From Crotalaria pallida (taxonomy: Eukaryota; Streptophyta; Magnoliopsida; Fabales; Fabaceae): DNA of 64,000 nt. The notes beneath the pieces were generated by a model. It saw only the letters and a program-made list of their open reading frames with translations, searched no databases and was not told the origin of the DNA. Of this stretch, positions 22,479-32,208 are shown one piece after another. The position numbers were made by a program, and so were the translations under genes. The DNA lies in assembly GCA_037953625.1 (NCBI GenBank), contig CM075653.1, positions 99,985,639 to 100,049,638 of the forward strand. The letters run 5' to 3'. Each line of letters begins with the position of its first letter. Position 1 is the first letter of the stretch.

Positions 22479-25400
22479 TGTAACATCCCAAACGTTATTT
22501 TAAATTGGATTATTAATTAAAAACCTTAAAAAAATTGGAAAAGTGACTTAATGAATTTTGGTGGATATGCAAGTGGTGATTATAGGACCTAGGAGTTGTA
22601 TAGAAGGCATTTATGGCTTTGGGCAAAGTCATATAAGCGAAATCGGGAGTTAAATCGGCGTTTTCGATGTTAGAAATCGATCGAAAAGAGAAAATTAGAA
22701 ATTTATTATAGGAAGCTAAGAAAATAAATTCCACCGTTGGATGTGAAGTTTATGGGGTAAAGAAGCATGTCTAAAAATTTGGACTCGATCCAACGGTTAA
22801 CGAAAAAGTTACGGCGAATCGAAGATTTGAAAAGTGAAACTCGCCCAGGCGCATGAGCCACTCGCCCAGGCGAGTTCACTATTCATTTGAGCTCAAATCC
22901 AGTGAAAAACTCGCCCAGGCGAGAAATAGGCTCGCCCAGGCGAGTCCCTGATTTTCAGCAGCACGTGTTCAGATGCCAAAACCCGCCCAGGCGAGAAATA
23001 GGCTCGCCCAGGCGAGCGACGCAGACCAGATTGAATCTGGTGCGTCCAATTAGAACTTGGGGGCCAAGTTGTGGCCTCTTGGCCACACGATTTTGCTTTT
23101 CTTGGGCATGAACAAACACCCAACAACAAGAACACCACTCACTCCTCACATTCCATCATCAACATCATCTCTTCACCCATTTTCTCTCCATCTCCAACAC
23201 ACTCCCACCACAAATCCACCATAAACACTTGATCTTGGGCACCCCAAACCCAAAATCAAACACACCCACCAAGTCTTGCACCATGGAAGTTGGATGAGAG
23301 CTCATTCCTCCCTTCTCCCTTGATTCACGAATTACTCCCTCCTTCCATTCTTCTTGGTTTTCAATTTCCACCATTGTCGGGGACTTTGTTTCATGCCTCC
23401 AATCAAAACCAAGTCAAGGGCAAGGAACTCACATACCAAGGATCAAGAAGCTAGAGCTTGAATTCATCATCACCTCTTAAGAAGGTAAGAGGGTTTGTAT
23501 TAGCTTAGCTTAGGAAGTAGATTCTCTTTAGTTATAGTGATGGCTAGGGGTAGAGAGGGAGTATAGCATGAAACCTTAGGGTATTTGACAATAAAAATCA
23601 AGGAAATAATTGATGGAGAATAGAAAGAGTAATTAGTGTAATTTGTGAGAACAAAGGTATAAACGAAAATGGATAGGAAGGGAATAGTGGACAAGTATAT
23701 ATATATATAATTTGAGAGTAATGAGAATAACTGGTTGGCAAATCATAAGGAAAATAATAAAGGAAATTAAGAGTGGATAATGGAGCGAAAATAATTAGAG
23801 ACTCGGGATAAGCTTGAAAAGATTTGGAGATGGTGAAAGGAGTGAAACATTATGTTGATGGGATAACCATGAGATAGGTAAATAAAAGGGAAAGTAATGA
23901 TGGATTGGTTTTAATTCGGAAAGATGACGGATAAAATGTATGGAGAGTATAGAAGAATGTATGTTAAGAGGAATCGATAAATGAATACTAAAGTAAAATG
24001 TTGATTTAATGCTAAGTAAATAATGTGAGTGATAAATGTGTAAACAAAGGGAATTAATAACACAAAAGGGCATTTATGGCTAAAACGGACTTCGAGTGCT
24101 AAAATGTGCAAATGAAATGGAATGGAAATCATATAGGGAATGAGTTAAAAGCGAGTGAGTACTTGAACAATGAAATTATATGGTTAATGTGAGAAGAACC
24201 CACCTATTGAGGTGTGGATATAGGAATGTGAAAGGGTGAATTTATGATGTGAATAATGATTTATATACGAATGACCCTCCCAAAGGGAGTGAGAATATGA
24301 TAATGTTTATGAATGACCCTTCCTATGGAAGTGGAAATATGTATAATCTATATGGACCCTCCCCAAGTGGAGTGTGGAATTATAATGGACCCTCCTTAAC
24401 GGAGCGTGTATAAATATAATGGACCCTCCTTAACGGAGCGTGTATATAATGGACCCTCCATAGCGGAGCGTGTATATAATGGACCCTCCATAGCGGAGCG
24501 TGTATATAATGGACCCTCCTTAACGGAGCGTGTATATAATGGACCCTCCATAGCGGAGCGTGTATATAATGGACCCTCCTTAACGGAGCGTGTATAAATA
24601 TAATGGACCCTCCTTAACGGAGCGTGTATATAATGGACCCTCCATAGCGGAGCGTGTATATAATGGACCCTCCATAGCGGAGCGTGTATACAATGGACCC
24701 TCCATAGCGGAGCGTGTATAAATATAATGGACCCTCCTTAACGGAGCGTGTATAAATATAATGGACCCTCCATAGCGGAGCGTGTATATGATGGACCCTC
24801 CATTACGGAGCGTGATTGATGGACCCTCCATGTAGGAGTGGATATGTATATGATTATGGACCCTCCATAGAGGAGTGGATAGATGCATGATATGGACCCT
24901 CCCTTCGGGAGCGTGATAAGGTATATGATGGACCCGCCTATATGGCGTGAGTGGATGTGATTAGAACCCGCCCTTGTGGTGTGCGAATAAATGGAAATAA
25001 TAACCCGCCGAAAGGTGTGCGAATGAATGGAAAGTATTAGAAATACTTGAGAAGCATAGGGAAAGTATGTAACTGAAAACTTAGGGAAATGTTGAGTCGT
25101 ATAAGAGGAAAGTGAAGTAGTGTGTGATTGTTTAGTATGGTGTAGGGTAGGTCCTTGGTTTATTACTATGCTTTTGTAGAAGCTATATTTCTAAGTTCTG
25201 TGTAATGCTACCCTTCTTGATATATTTTTACAGGTACCGAAGCGGAGCATGCACTAACCTTGGCCGAGAAGGGACACACTCCACAACGTGGAGTGTGAAT
25301 ATTAGGGGTGTGATAGTAGGTGGATTCGCAAAGTTAAACTTTGGGTTTTTGATGTAAATAAATATGATGTATTATCTTTTGGGAGATTAAACTATCTTAA

Positions 25401-25663
25401 AACTTGTTTATTATTATTTTGGAAACGATGTACTAGAATGTATTGAACTGACTTGTATTTTGCCCTGTTGGCATACTGCTGGTTATATAACAATGTTAAA
25501 CAGGTTTTCAAGGCAACTCATATTTTTGGGATATCCGTAAAACAAAGGAAACTCTGTCCGATTTGACAGAGATTTTTATAAGTTTAAATGGTTTTAAAAA
25601 GAAATTTTCAAGTCACTAATTAAATCGGGGTAGTTAGAGTATTAATTAAGATAGGGTGTTACA
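22479..25663 (+). repeat. LTR 2 of the gag-only element (shared by both units)
   Basis: 3,185 bp, same ends as LTR 1. It is 62 bp longer: the 30-bp minisatellite has 14 units here (24384-24813) against 12 in LTR 1. Hairpin array 24199-25021; terminal hairpin 25277-25295; palindrome pairs from 22840. Confidence 0.9.
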
Positions 25664-25991
25664 TTTATGGTATCAGAGTAGTTTTTCCTCGGCCCTTGGA
25701 GTTAATCATTACTCCAGTGGTTACTCACCGAGCGAGTAATCGATAATTATAGTTTAGAGTCTAGAGTCTATTGATAGGATGTTTATACTAGTAATTATGC
25801 TATTAAGCATTAATTGTCGGCCTTATGCATGACTAAACAGAATGGCTGGTAGACGGGTCGATAATGACGGGATCCGCGCTATTCTGGAACATCTGGTACA
25901 GATGCAACAGGATCAGGCTGCTAATATGGCGCAAATGCACCATAACTAGGGGGAGAACATAGCAGCAGCTGCAGCAGCAGCAGTGTCAGCA

Positions 25992-26951
25992 ATGAATCCT
26001 CAACAACCAGCTCCGGTCGCGATCGATTGGATGGCCCGATTCAGAAAGAACGAGCCTCAAAAGTTTGAAGGAGGATTCAACCCCGACGGGGCACAGCTGT
26101 GGTTGCAAGAGATTGAAAAGATCTTGAATATTATGGCACCACCGGAGGAACAAAAGGTTCTGCTGGCACAATACATGTTGGCTAGTGAAGCAGAACACTG
26201 GTGGCAACAGACGCGAAGGGTTTTAGAAGCAGGACATCAGGCAATTACCTGGGATCTTTTTAAGATCCGATTTCTGGAAAAGTATTTTCCTGAGGATGTC
26301 CGCAGAGAAAAGGAGATCGCCTTTCTGCAGCTAGTGCAAGGGGATCTGAGCGTCGGGGAGTGTGCTGCTAAGTTTGAAGATCTGATTCGATATGCCGGAA
26401 GCTACAGGGACGCTGATGAAAGGACTAAATGCATCAAATTCGAGACAGGACTTCGTTCGGAGATTAAGATGGCCTTTGAGTATCAGAACATTGCAAATTT
26501 GTCTCAGCTGATTAATATGACCAGTACTTATGAAAAGAGTAGGAAGCATAGGGCGAAAGAGAAAGTTAAGAGTGGGCAGAAGACAGGAGGTCCAATCAAA
26601 AATGATGGACCAACACAAAAATCAAGCCCTTATGTCGTTCCCCACAACAAGGCAGCTGTCCCAAGAATTATGGGCAAGAGTGAGACTGTTGTGGACACTC
26701 CTCCATCATGTCCACATTGTGGAAAGCAACATAGTGGAGAGTGCTGGTTTTGGAACCAAACTAGAAGAAGTTTTAGTTGTTTTGTGTGCGGACAACCCGG
26801 ACATTATGCTTCCAATTGTCCCAAGAATACTATGAAGAAAGAGGTCAATACAGCTAGAGCCCATCCAGTAGGTGCAAAACGATCTATCCAGAGAGGAAAG
26901 GTACTCACTTCGAAAGGGAAGGAAGTGGGAAATGCAGACAAACCAAACTGA
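25992..26951 (+). CDS. gag of the gag-only element, second copy (open)
   Basis: Open from the ATG in SAMNPQQPAPVAIDW to TGA at 26949-26951, about 319 codons. It has the gypsy capsid (retrotrans_gag) domain in the N-terminal two thirds (FLEKYFPEDVRREKEIAFLQ), a basic linker (KHRAKEKVKSGQK), the cysteine-rich CPHCGKQHSGECW and the zinc knuckle CFVCGQPGHYASNC. The same frame begins upstream at ATG 25842 but is interrupted by TAG at 25947-25949, also present in copy 1. If translation starts after the stop, the capsid and zinc knuckle remain complete. This could supply or join Gag particles, but no polymerase is encoded. Confidence 0.85.
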   Translation: MNPQQPAPVAIDWMARFRKNEPQKFEGGFNPDGAQLWLQEIEKILNIMAPPEEQKVLLAQYMLASEAEHWWQQTRRVLEAGHQAITWDLFKIRFLEKYFPEDVRREKEIAFLQLVQGDLSVGECAAKFEDLIRYAGSYRDADERTKCIKFETGLRSEIKMAFEYQNIANLSQLINMTSTYEKSRKHRAKEKVKSGQKTGGPIKNDGPTQKSSPYVVPHNKAAVPRIMGKSETVVDTPPSCPHCGKQHSGECWFWNQTRRSFSCFVCGQPGHYASNCPKNTMKKEVNTARAHPVGAKRSIQRGKVLTSKGKEVGNADKPN

Positions 26952-27960
26952 GGTAAACGCTGAGTCTTTAACACTCTCTAGGAGACGATGTTTAATGACT
27001 GAGTCACATGCTTGTATGTTTCCCTTAATTACTTGAACGGAAATGAAGTTGCTCCAAATTAGAAATCCCCTATGAGTCTTAGGTGTTGATCTTTGATGAT
27101 CAGAAACCTCTTTAGTGAAAACTTAGAAAAGCATGTACTATTTGGAGCCTTGATCCCTAATCTCTGAATAAAGAGTTATGTAATTTAAGAAAAATGCATA
27201 GATGCCACTACACTTATAGGGAGAAATCAGAAAGAATAAAGTGCTAAGTTTTGAATGCTAAGTAGAAAGTAACCAGACTCTGTGATAATGTCGTTGTTTA
27301 ATAGAATGTAAGATTAGAGCTGACCACTCTGCTCCTACATCTGTTAAATGATGATGCTATCAGCAAAACCGCCGATGATGTGCTGTTAACGGACGTAAGA
27401 TTGGGGTCGGTCGCCTCGATCTTTGCATCTATTAACGGACGATGTCATGGCAAACTTCTTATTAAAGTGAGAAATTAATTGCGATAGGAATTCTGCAAAT
27501 ACAAAGATCCATTTGTGGGATAAACACTAGCTTGAATGGTGTTCTTCCCAAAATTCCTTACGCCTAATCGAGTATTAGACTCACAACGAAGCTTATGGAT
27601 AAGAGTTTTTAGCTACACAAAACCCCCGGGATCTCACCAAGATCCCTGAACGAACAAACGTAAGAGAAACCAATCCTAATAATTGTGTGAAGGAGCCACA
27701 CAAAAACTCAGTTAGCTTGATTCGAGTTTGTACTCCCATTGAGTACAAGAACTTAAGGGTATACGGGTACGAAGGAATATGCCTATGATAAGTGGGGGAG
27801 AGCTTAATTCCGGAACTTTAAAAGATCCTTGTCGGGGTAACCACAGAGCGAAGTATATACAAGCGGAAGCGATGGAATTAAGAAATATAATGGGATGGTT
27901 CTCCAATTGAAGGAATTGAACGGAATTTCGGGGACGAAATTCTAGTAAGTGGGGGAGAAT

Positions 27961-28158
27961 TGTAACATCCCAAACGTTATTTTAAATTGGATTATTAATT
28001 AAAAACCTTAAAAAATTGGAAAAGTGACTTAATGAATTTTGGTGGATATGCGAGTGGTGATTATAGGACCTAGGAGTTGTATAGAAGGCATTTATGGCTT
28101 TGGGCAAAGTCATATAAGCGAAATCGGGAGTTAAATCGGCATTTTCGATGTTAGAAAT
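27961..28158 (+). repeat. truncated LTR 3 of the gag-only element
   Basis: The first 198 bp of the LTR (TGTAACATCCCAAACG onward), then an abrupt change at TTAGAAATC into unrelated AT-rich DNA. There is no LTR 3' end or target duplication, so the right side was deleted. Confidence 0.85.
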
Positions 28159-28798
28159 CTTTTTAATTATTACTGTATCACCCATATGTAATTATTAAAT
28201 GTGTACTTGGAATAAGCTCTTTAATGTTACCTAGATGTTCCAAAAATACTTTTAAAAAATTACCACTAAAGTAATGCTGGATTTTTTTCCTGCACTAATG
28301 GATGGATTTTCATTAATGGACACTCCATATAGTTCTATTTATAAAATACTTTATCTGTTTTTTACTCCCATAAACGAACATAATTATATTTCAAGTGGAA
28401 ATGGAAATTTGAAAATGTGTTATATTTTTTTAAAACTATCCTTTTAATTGTTACATGTACTCCAAATAGTTCTCTTTTTATATGGATCTTAATAAAAAGA
28501 AATAACTAAATGTCAGTAAAAATGGTAACAGATATTTATAAAAACGACCAAAATAGATAGCCCAGATCTGTTTCATAAATATCATCCACTTGAGTTCTCT
28601 ACTCCCTATCTTTTCATTCACTCCAAAAGTTGTGAAGGTAAACAAACGTTGTTCTGTTCAAATTAAAACATCATAATTTTAGGTTTTTTTTTTTAAAAGA
28701 AATCATCATTTCCGTCATTTATAACTTTTTTGGAAAAATAAACATTAAATCTAAGAATAATAAAAAACTAATTTCAAATGATTTGTTAAGTTCATAAA
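28159..28798. other. AT-rich non-coding interval
   Basis: Host or old repeat DNA between two elements. There is no coding signal; the first 30 bases weakly resemble the continuation of the MITE half at 16953. Confidence 0.5.
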
Positions 28799-29071
28799 AT
28801 AACTGTAACACCCCTAATTTTCGTCTCCCAAATAACCAAGAAATTAATTATAATAATTATTTTATAATTGATTTATATTAGTTTTGAAAGTTTTAGTTTT
28901 TGTACATTATGTGTTTTTATATAAAAATATGAGATATATTTTTATATGGTTATTTTGTACAAAAATGTGAATATTGTAAATTAGCCCTTGGGTTGGGACC
29001 TAATTGCAATATTAAAAAGGTTTTTGAAAAAAGAGTAATTAAATTATTAATTTTTGAATTTTATCAGTATG

Positions 29072-30556
29072 TAACCGGTTAGAAGGGCTGTGTAACCGGT
29101 TACACGATGAACTCAGAAATTGGGATTAGTGCGTTTGATGAGTAATCACCCAATTAATCCAGAAATCGCCACGAAACCAGCCTCAGATCAATGGAGAACA
29201 CGCGTCGGTATGCATGTTACTCCAATTCGTCTATAAAAGGCTGAATTTCTGAGGATTTGGGGTTGATTTCTGCATTTGGTGTTGAAGAGAGGCTGATTAG
29301 GGTTTCTGATTCGTGTGGGTAAATTATTCTTCTTCTCTGAGTGTTAATAAGCGAGTGATACACCATTACAAAGCTTGAATCAAGGGCTTTGTATTGAGAT
29401 AAAGTTTGTGAGTTGAGAGTTCCTGAGCTAGGAGAAATCGATTCATGAAGTTGGAGATTCAAAACTGTCACAGTTCTGTATTGGGTTTCTGGAACTGACT
29501 TTGAGCTTCGATTTTGGTAAGCTCAAGCTTTCTCTTGTTCTAGACTTGGTTTCCTTTCAAAGTTCATGTTGCATGGTTTTGATAATGACCATTTTCCCTA
29601 ATTTCCATGTCCATTTCATGTTCCAAATTCCTTGATCAATCTACCCTGTCAAAACGGTTCTGGTTTGAGGAGGAGCTTTGGGTGGTTGGTGTTCTACCTC
29701 AAATCTCTGCTCAAATCTTGTTCAAGCACGAACCTAAGGTAAGGGGGAAGCTTACTATTTGCTAGAATGAGAATAAATTGTGGTAGAATATAGGATGAGT
29801 CACCAAGAGACTCAAAGGGCATAAGTTGAAATGGTTAAATGGATTGGAGGCCAATTTGAGCTCAATTGTTGTTTTGAGCAATGTTATCTGGATGCATGCA
29901 AGCTATGTTGATGTTGATTTCATGACTTAATTGGATATTATGTGAATTGATGCATTAAGTTGTGAAATATGTGCAATTATGTGCAATTTGAGTATCTAAA
30001 TTGAATGCATGCAAGGTGAATGTGTTTCTGTGATTAAACATGTTTACTTAAGGTATATGAACTCTTTTGAATGTTGAAATTGGTTAGATTTGAGTAAGGA
30101 AAGGAATGGTTTGCAAAACCTCATATTTCAGTGTGCTAACTGCACAATCTAACCGGTTACTCGATAATTGTAATCGGTTAGACACTGTAAAATTGTCAAA
30201 GAAAATAAGTTTCTGAAATCAGTTCTGTGGTCTTATCAACGTTACTCAAATCTAGACCCTAATTTCACTGGAATTCAATCTGAAACGAAGTTGATTTTAT
30301 TGTAATAATTCAGATTGAAAATTGAGAGTTAATACCTTAAGGTAATGAGATAGTTTCAAGAGGAAATTATGCTCATTGGACAATGAAATGTGATTTAGAC
30401 TTTTGAATGATATAAACAGTGGTTTTGAGGTATAAACATTTTTAAACTGGTTTATGGATTGGGTAGGGAATTCAAGAAAAAGGGTTTTCTGAATTACAAT
30501 GGTAAACAGTTCAGGTCTGTAATTCTAACCGGTTAGCCTGAAACTGTAACCGGTTA
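29072..30556. promoter_or_regulatory. three pairs of TAACCGGTTA palindromes, 21 bp apart
   Basis: Starts at 29072/29093, 30150/30171 (second copy changed to TAATCGGTTA) and 30526/30547: exactly 21 bp in each pair. The 3' LTR has the same pairs, with the 30171 equivalent intact. A decayed pair at 20 bp sits in the internal region near 33865. The first pair lies about 140 bp upstream of the TATA box. AACCGG is a core recognised by some plant and animal transcription factors; no binder can be named from sequence. Confidence 0.6.
29231..29240 (+). promoter_or_regulatory. TATA box of the 5' LTR
   Basis: CTATAAAAGG, the best TATA match in the LTR, also present in the 3' LTR near 36382. It puts most of the LTR, including the hairpin array, in the transcript. 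Confidence 0.6.
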
Positions 30557-30835
30557 GTACCTGAATCTGAAAAATAAAAAGTTAAGTTTTTGAATACCAT
30601 TGACTTTGTTTTACCCAATCTAAGTTTAAGGGCATGTTTTGAGATAATTCAAAGGAGAATTTTGTGTCAAAGACTATACCTCAAATAAATCATTCAAAAG
30701 AGAAATTGGAACATTTCTAAATCACAGTAATTAATGGAAAGACCAACCTTAGTAATTATGTATGCAATGCATGCATAGAGAAAGGTGATGAAATAGGTTG
30801 GCAAGGATTGTTTGTGATATTCGGGGTACACGATC

Positions 30836-31502
30836 CTGTACTCTAGGAGTACTAAACCGATGCAACCAACTTGATGACACATTCTGGGAATGTGGCCATT
30901 GTCTGGGACATGGTTTCTTAGACGCGTTCTGGGAACGTGATGCACACTCTGGGAGTGGTGCTTGATTTTATTCCAAGTATGGTTTGCGATACGTTCTGGG
31001 AACGTATGTGAGTGTTCTGGGAACACGTTGGTATAATAATAGAATTAAAGATAAAACCAACCTTGATGATTGTGCATTCATATAGAATGGAAGTTTGGTT
31101 GGTAGGAACGTTTATCATATTCTGGGAATATGAGGAGGGTACTCTGGGAGTACCAAATTATAACCTACTTGATGACACATTATAGATATGTGGCCAGTGT
31201 CTGGGACCTGGTTTTATACTTTCTGGGAACGTATGTTAGTGTTCTGGGAACACATTGATATGCAACCTACTTGATGACACATTATAGATATGTGGCCAGT
31301 GTCCGGGACCTGGTTTTTATGCGTTCTGGGAACGTATGCGTTCTGGGAACGTGATGCACACTCTGGGAGTGATGCTTATTTATCCAAGTATGGTTTACTA
31401 CACGTTCTGGGAACGTGTTGCACACTCTGGGAGTGTTGCGTATTTATCCAAGTATGGTTTGGCATTACGTTCTGGGAACGAATGTCAGTGTTCTGGGAAC
31501 AC
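30836..31502 (+). repeat. array of TGG-loop hairpins with co-varying stems, 5' LTR
   Basis: Roughly 18 inverted repeats share a TGG loop with different but complementary stems: CACATTCTGGGAATGTG, ATACGTTCTGGGAACGTAT, GTGTTCTGGGAACAC, CATATTCTGGGAATATG, GGTACTCTGGGAGTACC, ACACGTTCTGGGAACGTGT, ACACTCTGGGAGTGT. Stems are 5-8 bp. A few units have imperfect pairing. The array lies downstream of the TATA box, so it should be transcribed. Confidence 0.8.
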
Positions 31503-32208
31503 AATGTGTATTGGATGGACGTCCAAGATGGACTTTTAGAGGCCTCAGTTGTGGAAGGAAATCATGCATCATGCCACCTGCATTGAAAGAATTGTTATGA
31601 TTAACCGGGTGTGCTCATATGATTATGCATCATGATTTGCTACATGTTAACTTGTGGATGTTAGTTTTATTCTCATTTGATTATGCGAATATGTATAGCT
31701 AACCCCCATGCCCTTATTAGGTGTTGATCGTGCATCTAGCTTGCACAAGAATCAGTAAAGGGAGATGTCCCTTAGGTGCATGCAGAGTATAGAAAGTATG
31801 GGTTGGAAACCCGTTGTGCAGATATCGAGGATCCGACCAGAAGGATGTTTGGACAAAGGACCAGTGAACAGCTCTATAACATTTCTATTTTTAATAGAAC
31901 TTATATGATACATATTTTGGAAAAAGGTATCATAAGAGGAATTCAGTTTCATAATTATACTTATTTGGTATTAATGGACTTGTTACACTTGATATATTTT
32001 GGGGGTACAATATGATGATTTTACTATGTTTCCGCAAACTCTGATTTTGGTAGTCAACCTTTATCATTGATCAAGGGTTTCTGAAATTAAATTTTCAAGG
32101 GAAGGGAAAATTCTTATTTTCAGATCTTTTTCCAACGATAACAAGTCCAAGTTTTCATAAACTTCTTACTTTTCTTATAAAGTAAGATGATATACAAGGA
32201 GTGTTACA

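Larger units (their letters stand above)
17050..28158 (+). mobile_element. gag-only gypsy retrotransposon, tandem dimer LTR-gag-LTR-gag-partial LTR
   Basis: Three LTR copies alternate with two nearly identical internal regions (20173-22478 and 25664-27960). Each internal region has a tRNA-Met-type primer site, a gag gene, about 1 kb of non-coding DNA, the GGGGACGAAATTC block typical of Tekay/Del gypsy elements, and a polypurine tract. No protease, RT, RNase H or integrase is present in either copy, so the element depends on others for mobility, as in the TR-GAG class. The internal regions differ by a 9-bp GCAGCT-type deletion near 25975 and a few substitutions. The dimer probably arose by recombination between LTRs. 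No target duplication is expected, because the right LTR is truncated. Confidence 0.85.
28804..32208 (+). repeat. 5' LTR of the decayed gypsy element
   Basis: 3,405 bp. Contains paired TAACCGGTTA palindromes, a TATA box and a 0.7-kb hairpin array. Confidence 0.9.

Noticed and set aside
30836..31502. microRNA precursors
   Set aside because: Stems are only 5-8 bp, much too short for a plant miRNA hairpin.
30694..31600. Several 60-110 codon frames over the gypsy hairpin array
   Set aside because: Repeats of VLGT/SGN type on one strand and FPER/CSQ on the other are by-products of the inverted repeats; frames differ between LTR copies.
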